64,000 nt of DNA, taken from the NCBI RefSeq assembly GCF_022581195.2, contig NC_061456.1, forward strand, positions 8,062,501-8,126,500. Direction: 5' to 3'. The notes beneath the pieces were generated by a model. That model was not told where the DNA came from. It saw nothing but the letters and a program-made list of their open reading frames with translations, and searched no databases. Positions 12,859-25,262 of the stretch are shown here, one piece after another. Source of the stretch: Helicoverpa zea. Lineage: Eukaryota > Arthropoda > Insecta > Lepidoptera > Noctuidae. The position numbers and the translations under genes were made by a program. Every line of letters starts with the position of its first letter. The stretch's first letter is position 1.

Positions 12859-15800
12859 ACAACATAAATGCAATACGTACGTTATAAATCGTTGGGAAAT
12901 ATTTCTACGTAAATAATAAAAGTAAATTTAGCTACTTACCTACATGCGCTAAGAAAAACTCCTTTCCCGACTATTATTTTTGTCTGAAGTTTTCCATAAG
13001 TACAGCTGAATATGACCTTCATAGGGAGTAGGTACTATCAGAGCATAGAATATATGAATTCTAAGTTATGTATTAAATAAAAAACAGTATATTGTTATTG
13101 AATCCGATTACAACGTAACTTCAAGGTTGTCAATACCATAATAGATAATGTATGAAGTGGGTTAAACATAGGTAGAAGAGGCACTCGCGACGGATATTTA
13201 GATATAACTTTCCATTAAAAAGAAACCTTAATTTTAGTCTGACATCCTTGACTTCTGAAAATTAACCTTACAAAAGTATAATATGTAACAAAACTATTTT
13301 TTCTGATCTTTCAACAAGTCTTTTTTTATTTCATTCTTTATTGCAATATATTTATTTTAGAACGTAAAACAGGATAGACTTTAAAAACTACGCACTATAG
13401 TGTAGTCTTAATTTATTAGTAGGCGCGTTTTCTGACAGGCTTAACCATGCGTGAATAATAGTGTCTAAAATACAGAAAATATTTCAGCGATCACGTTCTT
13501 CGTCACACGAATTCCAGACTCAAAAAATGTAGATATGACCGCTATATTCCAGAATTAATAGACGTCACGTGGTCATAACCAGACGCCATTAATTTTATAC
13601 GATACCTACGAAGCATTTTATATTTCTCCTACAAGAAATAAAATATGAAATTGTGTTGTAAAATTTCTATTTCTTTTTTTTGTAAATGTCTTGTCGCCTG
13701 TAAAGTTTAATTTAGTTTTATGGAACCTAACATTATTTTGCTGAAACATATATGACACACATATACTCGTACGATAGTCGTTCCACCATAGACATAAGCC
13801 CGATCTTACACAAAATATTCTATGTAATAGTACGAAATAGGTATCAACAAAGAAGCCTCTACAAGGGATTACAAAGGGGAACGCTGAGGTACACATCTTA
13901 AGTTAGCATAATCCCCTTTTAATTGAACTGAATTTAACTTTTGTTTAGCTCTAGGATTTTCTGATATTTATGAGTAGACATAACTTATTACAACCGTTTA
14001 TTAGGCATATGAGGACTTTTAGCTGCATCTTACTCACTTAATATCCCTCCCATTTCGGCAATGTTTTCTTGAAAAGGAGTCATTTTGTGTCCCTCGTACA
14101 TTGTCTCATCATAGAGCACATAAAGTAATTTTACAGTGAAACAAGCGTAATGCCGCGTCGAGCGATCGCACATTACATCGCCAGGCAGCCACAGAAGGTT
14201 ACCGAACTGTAAAATGGTCTCACATCATGCACGCATGCCTTATCCTTATTTAAACGTACACATTGTGAAATACATAATGCTTCGAAATACGTTAACTTGA
14301 ACCCTTTTTACCGTTGTTGGATAAGTTTACCGAAAGTCCTTCGTTTCAAAGTCAAATGTATCGAGTTTCGAATTTCGTTCGCTTAAACTATGAAGAACAT
14401 TTCGTAAGATCAAGAAACGTGAAAACTTTATAAAGAATGTGAATGTATTTATATTAATGAAGTCTGAATAGTTCGGAGACCTAAGTTTTGTGTATTTTAA
14501 ATTCAAAATCTAATTCACGTGCCGCCAATAAAATTTCATATTATTCCTTAAGTTTTATTTTAAAGTGTATTGACCTCCTCACGTAAATATGAAAAATTGC
14601 TCGTAGAGTTACAACATATATTTAGTTACAAGTAGCGGCTAACAATAAATGTTATAGTCTCCCAATAAATTCCACCTAATGTCTCAAATACTTTCTGCAT
14701 TTTTGATTCTTCGATCACGTCAGCACGATTTTCTAATACCTCCCAAAATGGCCATGGGTCCAAATATGTAATAAAGTTCATTCATAACGCTTTGTCTAAA
14801 TTTGCTGTCTCTCGGAGTTATGTAAAACGTTTATAGCCTAAGGGCCGTAACAAAAACACGATCACGTAGTTCGGAATGGCCATAATCCTAAAGGTCCGCC
14901 CCCGCCTATGGACCGCTAATCCCAACTATAGTTACTCGAAAAGTGTAGAAATATCAACCATATAAAAACTGCAAAGAGTAAAAAGTTGTATGATTCATGA
15001 GTAGTTATGTCACATTTACGTCTCTAGTACGTATTATGTAGTACAAAGATTTTTGAAGCTGGATTTTACAAAGCGGGTACTCCCTTGGAAACATTTTAGT
15101 GTGCACTTTCTCTCCTGAGTTTTATAAAACCCAAAGAGGTTTTATCGTACCTATTTTACGTGGTTTCATATTGAGTGCGAATAAAGTGATACAAGTATAC
15201 GTCTCTTTATAAGATAGGCTTTTTGTGGGCATAGCAAAGCTTTGGTCCAGTAAACCGTTTCTTTCGATTTATAGGGTCCTAACGTGGGTTTAATTGACTC
15301 CGTATAAAGCAGATAGCCTAAATTGTGATTCTTATCAACTGTGATAAAAGAAGCTTAGAACAGGTTCTAAGCAAAATTTATACTTGATTTCAAACCGTTT
15401 CAGTAACGAATAGAAATAGTAGCCAACTGCAAAATTGAAAATATAAAATTCTGGTATTATTGTCTAGACGTCTGTTTGTATATGCAAAGCGTAGAAGCCG
15501 TATGTCAGTCTGTATTCAACACACTATTTAATATTATAGTGAGGCTGCTAGACGTTCGCGTTGTTTCTTTGTGGTCGTATCTTTTGTTCATTTTAACCGA
15601 TTTCCCAATGTACGAATAAATCAACTGCTCCAACTGGAGTGACGACACTTAACATGAATACATTTTCCAATCGATTTTTATGTTTAATTCATAAATTTGC
15701 TTCTTTTGCATCGTGATTTTGGCGTAATCTTTTTCCTTAAAAAAATATGATTTATCATTTATTTACTAGTGCATTTATTTTACTAGTGATTTTTTCTGCA

Positions 15801-17674
15801 CTTAGGAAGTAGGAATAAGATGAAGCGATTAACTACAATGACAATAAAATATTAATATTTCCCCGCCACCAGACAAAAGGGACACGCCATATATTGCGTT
15901 TATCGTAGCTATACAATTAAATGTTAAACCAGACAATTCCCTCACAGGTACTTCTTTTTATCATGGAGTCAGCTAAAGTAGGCCCCCCACTTACCGTATA
16001 AAATGATATTATACGTTACCCGTGCCATTCAATATCCAGCACATTGTAGTTTGATACACAGTAACGGTTATTCGATATCGTGCGAATAGCTATTTACCCC
16101 TTGTTCTGGTTACTAGTGATCGCCTTCTCGTTATTGTAGATCGTAGTAGATACGCGCTCTTTTATTATGATAGTTTACTTGTGTTATTTTACATGTACTT
16201 AAGGTTCATTGAACCGATCGAAAAGTATAAAATGTTTTCAGTTCTATTTTCAAGTAACTCATTATCCTAACATAGTTTATTTTACCGTCTCTCCTACGAA
16301 ATAAAATGACAAAGCTCCGCACTCACAATTTTATGAAACACGAAGTAAGTCTTTTCATGTCATGTCACAAGTTTTGGATTCACTCCGAAAGTGTGACGAC
16401 AGCATTTTTATTTCAAACTTACTTTTATCTTGAAATCTACATTGCTTTTAAATTAAGTTTTAACGTCGGATCAATTATTAAAGCAGGACTTTTACACGCA
16501 GCCCAAATGTTCCTAAAAGAAAAGAAGGGTTTTGTAGCCTTACAGTAATTGCTCTGCAACATGTAATATTAATTATGGAATTCAGTCATACATGATAGCT
16601 ACGTAATGTAAAATGAATCTTAATAATGTCATAAGCTGTTTCTCCTCAAATCGTATGATACAAAAATATGGCTTACCGCTCCTAGTTTAATTCAATATGT
16701 ATCAGAAAATTCATTTTATTATTCATGAGTGTATCCCCGCGTCAAAATCACATTGTTGTCTCCTGCAGGGCGAAGCTCGAACTCATACCTACCGTCTCCT
16801 TTAACACGAGACCATAAAAATGAATGTTAGTATTCCACCAACATTCAGGACTATGTGAATGAAGATACACCAATGGAATGTGAATGAAGATACACCAATC
16901 GTATTAACTGGGATCCGTTTGCTTCGTAACTCTGTTATTTCCGTACCATATTATTATGGAACCTGTTTATTTATGGGCCAATTTTAAACTGCGAAGGATT
17001 TGAATTTATTTGTCTGGTCTACAATTTTGAGTGGCATTGGTTAAGGCTACATATAATTATTAAAAAATATTGACGCTTTTCCATTAGCAATATCTTATGA
17101 CCTTTATTACCTATGGGTACAGATAATCTAGAACTTGAGACATGACATGACATAGGTATACTTTTTTATAAGTGCTTCCCGGAACGAGAGGGCGAAATTG
17201 CGGGGAACAGGTAATAAGCTATATCTCAAAGGCGAATTACACGCTAGATTTAGCTTTTATTCAGCGAGTAGGCAATTGTGCCTGTAGCCCTAAAGGCTCT
17301 TTGTTTTGACAAAACCGCCAAAGATACTTTGTGGTAATAAACAAGTGAATTGTGGTCACGTTGGTTGAAGTTATAACGTTAACATGTAAATTGATCCCAG
17401 CAACCAATTTTTATTATACAAATATTGTGTGTGTTTCTGTGTAACAATTTATTTTTAATTATTCATTTGGGACAGCCGCGTCCAATGTACAAAATAGGCT
17501 CTTCACGAGCACGCTTGCAAGATTGCTTGTTCATTTTAAAGTGCATGCAGGCGGAAATTGCATTTTCTAGTCTTTGATTTTTAAACTTCACCTATGACCG
17601 GAATATAAAATGTTTTCACTTGAAAATTAATTATTTTTAAACCCACTGATTATACGTAACATTATTTTAAACTG
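12859..17674. other. No gene recognised
   Basis: AT-rich non-coding sequence apart from the local duplication at 16853-16899. The open frame at 16306-16548 (80 codons) has no recognisable domain and is probably chance. Confidence 0.5.
16853..16899. repeat. Local 25-base tandem duplication
   Basis: ATGTGAATGAAGATACACCA plus AT occurs twice (16853-16874 and 16878-16899) separated by GGA, a perfect 22-base repeat at 25-base spacing. It looks like a recent replication-slippage duplication. Confidence 0.85.
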
Positions 17675-17686
17675 AGTATTTAGTAT

Positions 17687-17848
17687 ATCTGCCGGGGCTG
17701 CGGGTTGTTCGAAAGAGATACCGCAGCCCTGGCATATAAAAGGTCCACGACGGTTTTTAGTCAGTAAGAGTCTGTCTGATACTCCCTCGCCGCTGCTAAC
17801 CCACAGCGGGAGAGGTCATTTGATGATTTTTGAAGTCGTTAAAAAAAA
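17687..17848 (+). mobile_element. A-tailed short retroelement (SINE or LINE tail)
   Basis: A 162-base GC-richer block starts ATCTGCCGGGGCTGCGG, contains the stem GGGCTGCGG/CCGCAGCCC and the phrase CTAACCCACAGCGGGAGAG, and ends in a run of nine A. A perfect 12-base duplication, AGTATTTAGTAT, flanks it (17675-17686 and 17849-17860). No pol III boxes are convincing, so it may be a truncated LINE 3' end rather than a SINE. I recognise the style from lepidopteran genomes but cannot name the family. Confidence 0.7.
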
Positions 17849-18683
17849 AGTATTTAGTATGTTCTATCGACGGTAAATTTTTACCTACGTATTACACTAA
17901 ATTGGTCTGTTTTCTTTGACCGGATAAACTTTATATGTAAACTTAAATTGATGTTTAATTTTTAATTTAACGCTGAGCGAACAAGCTGCCAGTTAAACTT
18001 AAAATTTTATTAACAACCTACCACATTTTATCGAAGTTTGGTCAGGACAATTTGACACTTATTGAAAACGTACAGGACTAATTACCTATATCGGAAAATT
18101 GTTTACCCTTCAATCTAAAACGTTCATGGGTTCATCTTATTTTTGAAAATAAATAAGTATAGAAAAATTTAAGAAGTAAACAAGCAAGTATTTTTTCTTA
18201 AATGATAAATATATGTGTACACTACATATTATTTTAATTACAGACGACATCTCACGAAAAGATCTTTGACGTTGAATCGCGGTAATAGAATTCTTTATAA
18301 CCAAAGTATATCTGCGTATTATTATCGGGAGCAAAGGAATGAGCTTATTTGGGATTCTTTTATGCCGCCTCCGTATTTGAATATGACATTAAATTAGGCC
18401 CAGTGACATCTTTCCATTTCGGAACTCAATTTATAAGCAAATTTTGTAACACGCCCATGATACCCGTGGATAGAAAAACATACAAATTCAATTGGTTTAT
18501 ATTGCTCCGTGTCAATTGCTTTTATCTCTTAAGAAAATAGTCACAACTTATTCCACTCTAGGTATAATGTTACAAGTGTCTGGCAGAAATTGATCAGTTT
18601 TTCCTCAGCGATGCGAGATGCCTTCTGAATATTTATTTAAGCGATAGTCAATATTAGATACAATTTCCGTGCAAAATATATTT

Positions 18684-18842
18684 CTTTGTCAATACGTCCA
18701 CCAACAAGGTGGACAGACGACCTTATAAAGGTCGCCGGAAGACGCTGGATGCAGGTCGCCTACAACAGGTATCTGTGGAGATCTAAGGGGGAGACCTATG
18801 TTCAGCAGTGGACGTCCTATGGCTGAGATGATGATGATGATG
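18684..18842 (+). mobile_element. 5'-truncated RTE-clade LINE, 3' end
   Basis: It encodes RPPTRWTDDLIKVAGRRW ... GETYVQQWTSYG, the end of an RTE ORF2, then TGA and a (GATGAT)n tail. The target-site duplication is AATATATTT (18675-18683 and 18843-18851). It is related to, but diverged from, the copy at 12701-12845, so it came from a different RTE source. Confidence 0.82.
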
Positions 18843-18851
18843 AATATATTT

Positions 18852-21800
18852 TGGTCGCAGAAAATCGATTTGCCTTCTTTAATGAATAGAATCTGCTTTT
18901 ATTTTGTGCATTCAAATTCAATAAGCAAAAAAATACTCAATTCCTTAAAACAATCTCATACTAAAACTCAAATAAGATTCCTAGCATCCACATGTTACTT
19001 CAGTTGAACAAACCTGTTTGTTTTCAGTGTTATTGAAAGTTTGCGGGCCATGTACTAGCTACGAGCAGTAAAGATAAACGGCAAGGAACCATCGGGGACT
19101 TGTATCGCGATACGGTCTTATTACCGACTATTGAACATATAAAATAAAACGCTAGATTTACATGCAAACCGAGTGTGAAATCGACTGATAAGCAAGCAAA
19201 ATAAGAACACAATTTCTTACAAACATATAAGTAAACAAGTATTTTAAAACGCTGTTCCATCGTAAAATGTGAGATCCATAAATATATAGAACTTGTTGTT
19301 ATTTTAGAATTTGCATATTGCATAACAACTAGACTGCAGATTATCCTCATAAGCATACTTGTTTTCGTACAAAGATCTAGAGTGATAGAAGCGCTTACAA
19401 AACGTTACTATTAAATGTCGGATGAGTACAATTGCAGCACCTAATGCGATGACTTCCAGCTGCGGAGTCGAAAGATCTCGGAAATCTGAATATCGACGGA
19501 ATATCCAAGCAGAGAAAGGGCTTTGCGATTAGGGAATGAGTTACAGACAATCATGTACCTATACACTGTTTTAGTGGACTAGTTATTTTTCAGTCACTTC
19601 TGTCTTTAACTGTTCTTTGGCTGTGTTCTTCCAACAAGCTTTGAAACTAATACTACTAGCTCTGAATCATTATTGCTACGACACGACAATAATATGCATA
19701 TATTATTTTTAAAGGCAAATGAATACAGAATAGACATACAAACGATAAGAGAAGCATTTATCTCTATTAATGACAATACAACGAAAAGCCTCAAGGCTGT
19801 TAATTCCTGTGGCCATGACGAAATGGGGTAAGGAATGTTTCTATTGCGATGCCAAATTCCCGAGCTTAACAGTAACTCTGTCGTTTAAATGTAAATTGTG
19901 AGCACGTTATTGTTTAAATCAGTAAGTAAACTAAATACTAATGTTTTCATAAATATCACGATAAGAGTCAGTTAATATTGTTTCTAGTACAACTTTGTTA
20001 TGATGCCAAATTTCCTCATGACGTAGTTGGCTGTGTTATCAAGCTTCAAAGTGCAAACCAAGTTATTATAAGGATGCTCTATTTTATGTGTTTACCTACG
20101 TAATTAAATAAGAATCTGGACTTCATTCTTAGTATTGAAACTGACGTATTGCTACGTGTTCTGTAGAATATGATTGTCTGTGGGTTCAAAGTGCATTCAC
20201 TATGGGCAATGACGAAGCTAATTTTATTGTTATAAAACGTGCCAGTAAAAAGTCTTACTTAGATACTTCATATACACAACTCTATAGGGTGGGCACAAGA
20301 AATGGATAAAGGCTCACGTCCCTCCTTTGTCTTCACAATACGTATGTGCTAGGCCTGCTTAAATCCGTATTTTATCTCTATAAAAACTCTGAATGCCGAG
20401 ATTTCCAACATCGAAACCTCTGTCTATATTTCTTCGGGGATCAGACGCGTAGCTGTCGCGAATAAAAGTAACACCGTTGTTCACTCACATCAAATCAAAT
20501 AAAGGACAACACGCCTTTCGGTTTCGTATCAAATGCCCACAATATTTATTTTTCCGAAATACCGATAACTTAATATGTATCATACCCGTATTCAAGCCTT
20601 CCAAAGCTGACCTAAATGTTTAAATATTTGAATCTTCGCTCTCATAAATTCCCTTTATCCCAGCGCGTTATGGTTTCTGTGGTTCTTTGACATACGATAT
20701 TTATTTTGCAATGTTATTTGTGGTTTGATTGCTTGCTCGTATAAAGCGGTAATGGATAGAATAGTAGGTGCTTTTAAATGGTGATCGATCAATACTTTGT
20801 AGAAGAGTAGTAGTAGTAGCTTAGACGTATCCTGAATCGACAGACGCATCAAAGTCTTAACTCCTAACAGGGTTAAAGTATATTGACAGCTTTTTCCTTT
20901 GTTCGGACCTTGGAGTAAAAAGTTCCGAACCCGTAGCGCCCACAGACATGATGGGAATATTGTTGAGCCATCAATCTTGCCATGGCTGCGATGGTGTAAG
21001 TGATTTCCCTTAGGAACCATTTATTTTCACACGCTGTTTACTAACTGATGTATAAGTACCTACATGGATTATTGAGCCTAAAAATGAAGTTTTAGTAACC
21101 ATAATGTAGTATTGTTAAAATTTCAATGAAACATGCATTTTTATGCCGCATATCGCGTTAGTCAGACAGTTCGCCTTTATTTATATTTTTAATACCACTA
21201 GATTTACGTTAGCCGTATATTGCCGTGCATTCGGTACGGTGTTGCCATCGGACGTGCCTCCAACATGTTAGTAAACAAATTGAAACACGGCCACGGCACG
21301 TAGGGGCGTTCATTCATTATTTATTTCTCCCTCGCTCCGGATTGACAACACTAACAAATCGCCATAGTGATAGATAAAGTAAATGTGTAAAGGATTGCAT
21401 TGATAACGAAGTTCTAGCGAAAACCTGCTTTTATTTCAGTAGGGATATAGGTAGGTAGGTGCTGGTTCCGATTCTTTCAGATGAATGCCTGTGTTAGTAT
21501 AGAGATTTATATATTGTATGATGTCCTCAATGTCCTGCTAGGTAGGTTAAGGAAAATAATTCAGTATATTTAATATTTTCCAACATAAAATCCCACTTAT
21601 ATTTTTTCCCAACTTTTAACAATGGAATAGGTAGATGCAGTACAAACCCTTTGTAAAACAGAATAAAATCTGGAAAATACAGCTCTGGAAAAAATACCTA
21701 CATTGTTATTTCTAATGATTTTTTATTTCATTTCCATTTATTGTTAGTTGCTAAGCACATCGAACCTGTTCGCAGTCACGTTCTGCGCACCCCACAACCA

Positions 21801-22275
21801 CGGGTCGGAAAATGGTTATTTAGTTTCGCAAATCTTCATTTTAAGTACAGAAATCAACACACATTTGGCTCTGATTGTACCAATAATTACCTCCACTTCC
21901 CCGATTGGGAACAATCGGAGTAATTTAAGAGAAAACGCAAGATTAATTAAGTACTTAACTTGGATTCCCCAAACTAATTCTCTGAGGTGAAATCGACCCG
22001 AACTAAGGTGGAGAGGTTACCTTCTAATAACCTCGAAGTATAAACGAGTTTCATTACTTACGGAAAAGAAAGGCATCGGAAACAATACGTTAGATTGTTT
22101 GTTGTTTCAATTTAACCGCCAACCTTGGTAAAATGAATTGGAAATGGAGTATGTGTACCGGTTATCATAACAATGTATCGGAATGCTATAAAATGTGCGC
22201 GCATAGCTAATTCTTGTTATGCATAGCGGTTTTATTTTACAATTTAAATATTTGGTTTCTTTATTTCATCAGAAT
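18852..22275. other. No gene recognised
   Basis: Non-coding. The 121-codon frame on the - strand at 20655-21020 shows no domain or exon-like composition and I do not support it as a gene. Confidence 0.5.
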
Positions 22276-22287
22276 AGGGAATTAAAA

Positions 22288-22588
22288 GTTGCGGTGGCCT
22301 AGTGGGTAAAGAACCAACCTCTCGAGTATGAGGGTGTGGGTTCGATTCCAGGTCAGGCAAGTACCAATGCAACTTTTCTAAGTTTGTATGTACTTTCTAA
22401 GTATAATTTAGGCACCAATGGCTGATAAAAAGGTGAAGGAAAACATCTTGAGGAAACCTGGACTATTTAGTCTGAAATCACCAACCCGCATTGAGCAAGC
22501 GTGATGATTAATGCTCAATCCTTCTCCGTGTGAGAGGAGGCCTGTGCCCAGCAGTGGGACGATAAAAGGCTGTAACAGTAACAGTAAC
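22288..22588 (+). mobile_element. tRNA-derived SINE, full length
   Basis: The head holds perfect RNA polymerase III promoter boxes: box A TGGCCTAGTGG (22295-22305) and box B GGTTCGATTCC (22339-22349), about 33 bases apart. The 3' end (GGCCTGTGCCCAGCAGTGGG then ATAAAAGGCTG) resembles the RTE LINE 3' ends in this window, suggesting it borrows RTE machinery. The tail is (TAACAG)n. A perfect 12-base duplication, AGGGAATTAAAA, flanks it (22276-22287 and 22589-22600). Confidence 0.88.
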
Positions 22589-23095
22589 AGGGAATTAAAA
22601 ATATTATAGGAAGTATTTCTGGCTTTATTTCCTTTACTTATGTACATATCACCAAGGATCTTTTGCTTGAGGACTTTGTATAAAATAAAACAATTTAGGA
22701 ATAAACAAACAAGCATAAAACTCATCATCATAATTTTGTTGGTTTAGGATGACTTAAATACAGGAGCGAAGCTTTTAGCAAAACAAATGCTTAGGTAGAT
22801 ATATTTTTATGAAGTTCCAGTCAGTACTGGTTCAGCTAGGTACCTATACGAACTCACGCACATTATTACAGAGATAAAATCTATAGGTATTAAATCATGC
22901 ATTATCGGTTATTCCCAGTAATACAAGAGATAAAACGATGACATCACGGGAAGTCATTACGGTGGTCTGTCGGCGATGTTCACACAAAATTAATCAAAAT
23001 CTGCGCGGACACGATGGCTGTTTACTTAACACGTTCCATGCTTCTTAATAAGGGTTTGATTTGATCCATGCCATTGTATCTACACTATTGATATT

Positions 23096-23230
23096 TAACC
23101 GACTTAAAAAAAGGAGGTTCTCATTTTTTCCTGTATGTGTGTATGTTTTTACGCAATTATCTTACGTTTACCTGAACCGATTTTTGGGTGCTTTTCAGTA
23201 TAATGTTTGTGAAGAGAAGGAACCTATAAT
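23096..23230 (+). repeat. Interspersed repeat fragment starting AACCGACTTAAAAAAAGGAG
   Basis: The sequence begins with an AACCGACTT/AGGAGGTTCTC phrase seen again, reversed, at 33645-33700 (CCTCCTCCTTTTTGGGAAGT followed by CGGTTAAAA). Such phrases are common ends of dispersed repeats in lepidopteran genomes. The right boundary is uncertain and the class is not determined. Confidence 0.45.
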
Positions 23231-24366
23231 TGAAGGTTTTATTTTTTTGCAAAAAAGTTTTTTTTTTCTATATTAATTCCTGTAAGCAAGTGTGGAGATT
23301 AATGTTCATTACACGAGAATAAGGAGCTTTCCCTCTACTCTAGAACAAAGGATAGTATTTCAGTTCAAGCAACTAACGTACTTCGACTTTTTGCTCAAAG
23401 GCACATTTATTTTATTTATATACCTGTCTACCATGAGAGTTGTTTAGATGCAATCTTAATCTACCGTTGAGCATTTGGATGGAGCTTCAAAGAGTACTCC
23501 GTACTGACAGGTAAAAATAAAAAGTTTTACGTCTAAAATAATTCAATGTCATATGAATATTAATTATTTCCTCTTGTCTTTATTATAATGTCCGTTGCCC
23601 TTCTGAAGAAAGCGTAAGGTTATTTTTTTTGCAATCTTTGTTTATTTAGGCATTAGTACAAAGTCTTAACATTATATGAACTGACTTTGATGTCTTGAAC
23701 AGAATAATCAATCAAACCTTCATAATTTATTTGCTTTAATTATAAATCTTAAAAATTATACATTTTTTAACACAACTTATACATAAATACTCCTTTCAGT
23801 ATGAAACTACTGAGTATGAGTATTGAGGACTAGCGATCCGCTACAGATTTGCACGGGTTAACAGTATTTCCCCACTATTTAATGAATGGAATCATACATA
23901 CATATAAACCTTCTTCTTCAATCACTCTATCTATTAAAGGAAACCGTTTTAAAGATTGTTTTAAAGATTTAAGCGTACAAAAGGACATAAGGACAGAAAA
24001 AGCGCCTTTGTTTTATACATACACCTACTATGTAGTGATATTTCTAAGATTTCCAGACATGGGCTCATACATTGTAATCTAGATATACACATAGGTACTA
24101 CATGTAAGCTTCTAAAGCGGCAGCCGACAGTTACGTGATATATTTACGGTTATTTATTACCGGGCTAGGCCACAACACAAGATTGATGAATGATGACTAT
24201 TATTAAATGGAAGAAGAATAGATAGTCCTTATCAAATTGTGTAATAGACTCATTACTATTTTATATAGTTATAATTGGGACTTAAATGAGATACTATGTG
24301 TAAAAGTATGATATATTTTTCTTTACGCTTTACTCATAGTATTATACCATACCTTTATACATTTTA

Positions 24367-24661
24367 CAGATGTTTTTTTTTTTGTAATTAATCATCATGA
24401 TAATAGCTAACACCTGAAAAAAGCAGTTTGGCTAAACATTGTAGAACTTACATAAAATTTTATCTGAAGTTCAAAATTACTGTTGGAGTTCAGTAGCCAA
24501 AATTGTTAAGGGCTTAAAAAAAATTAATAAAGGGTTTCTAAGCAGATTTCTAATTTTGAACTTCAGATAATATTTTATTTAAGTTCTAGAATGTTTAGCC
24601 AAACTGCTTTTTTTCAGGTGTTAGCTACATCATGATGATTAATTACACAAAAAAACATCTG
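24367..24661. mobile_element. Large palindromic MITE, TA target site
   Basis: The ends are CAGATGTTTTTTT and its complement, flanked by TA (24365-24366 and 24662-24663). Arms of about 115 bases pair with scattered mismatches and small indels, including GCTAACACCTGAAAAAA, AGTTTGGCTAAACATT and ATCTGAAGTTCAAAATTA, around a loop of about 60-70 bases. Arm mismatches show it is older than the 34.6-kb palindrome. No ORF. Confidence 0.75.
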
Positions 24662-24714
24662 TAAACGTTAGGAAAAAAAAGATAAAATAGAAAAAACAAT
24701 GTTGAAATAAAAAT

Positions 24715-24855
24715 TACGGAAAAAAAATAAAAACAATTCTAGCTCCTGAACTACAAAAAATCGCTGAACATACATGGGGGCGATTCGGATACCCCATAGC
24801 ATAGAGCTTCTAAATTTTTCTTTTGGACGCCTATGGATGGACCACCCTGTATAAG
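24715..24855. repeat. Possible degraded mariner-type end
   Basis: A-rich sequence followed by GGACCACCCTGTATA (about 24839-24853), a phrase that often ends Tc1/mariner relics in insects. The opposite end is not visible, and no transposase remnant is readable. Confidence 0.2.
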
Positions 24856-25031
24856 AATCAGTACATACAGTTGGTTAAACTTAACTCTTGAAAATGCAAG
24901 TTCTCCTTGAGTGCACGAAACGTACACTAAAGTTAGCTATTCGTGGAAACAATTAAGTAAACATTTTCAAAGACTCGAGGTTCGGGTGAATATTATTACT
25001 GTAGATTCTACAGTGCAGAAGATTCATAAAC

Positions 25032-25262
25032 TATAGTTCGGCCATTCAGAGAATGCGTTCCTGACACGTCGCGATTGAACTGACGACGTAACTTTGCAAT
25101 GGCGTTGCAGTTACGATAAAAATATTTTTGCTGGTTGTTTACCGTTTTAACAATTGAGGAGCATTAAAACAACATTATTATATCAATAATCAATGAATGT
25201 TATTACGTCGTCAGTTCAATCGCGACGTGTCAGGAACGCATTCTCTGAATGGCCGAACTATA
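25032..25262 (+). mobile_element. TIR MITE, copy 2 of 2 (complete ends)
   Basis: The element runs from TATAGTTCGGCCATTC to GAATGGCCGAACTATA with about 50-base inverted terminal repeats around a roughly 110-base unique centre. If the outer TA is the target duplication, the element proper is TAGTTCGG...CCGAACTA. It matches copy 1 (5193-5416) in the opposite orientation almost base for base, which implies recent movement of the family. No ORF, so any transposase was supplied in trans. Confidence 0.85.

Noticed and set aside
15354..15371. Palindrome CTTAGAACAGGTTCTAAG as a regulatory site
   Set aside because: A single short palindrome in AT-rich DNA is expected by chance; there is no context to support a binding site.
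20655..21020. 121-codon frame on the - strand
   Set aside because: No domain, signal peptide, exon boundaries or biased composition; consistent with chance in a 64-kb window.
22288..22360. Functional tRNA gene
   Set aside because: Box A and box B are perfect, but no cloverleaf is maintained and the unit continues into a SINE body with tail and target duplication.
24715..24855. Mariner transposon
   Set aside because: Only one end-like phrase (ACCACCCTGTATA) is present; no second terminus and no transposase remnant.
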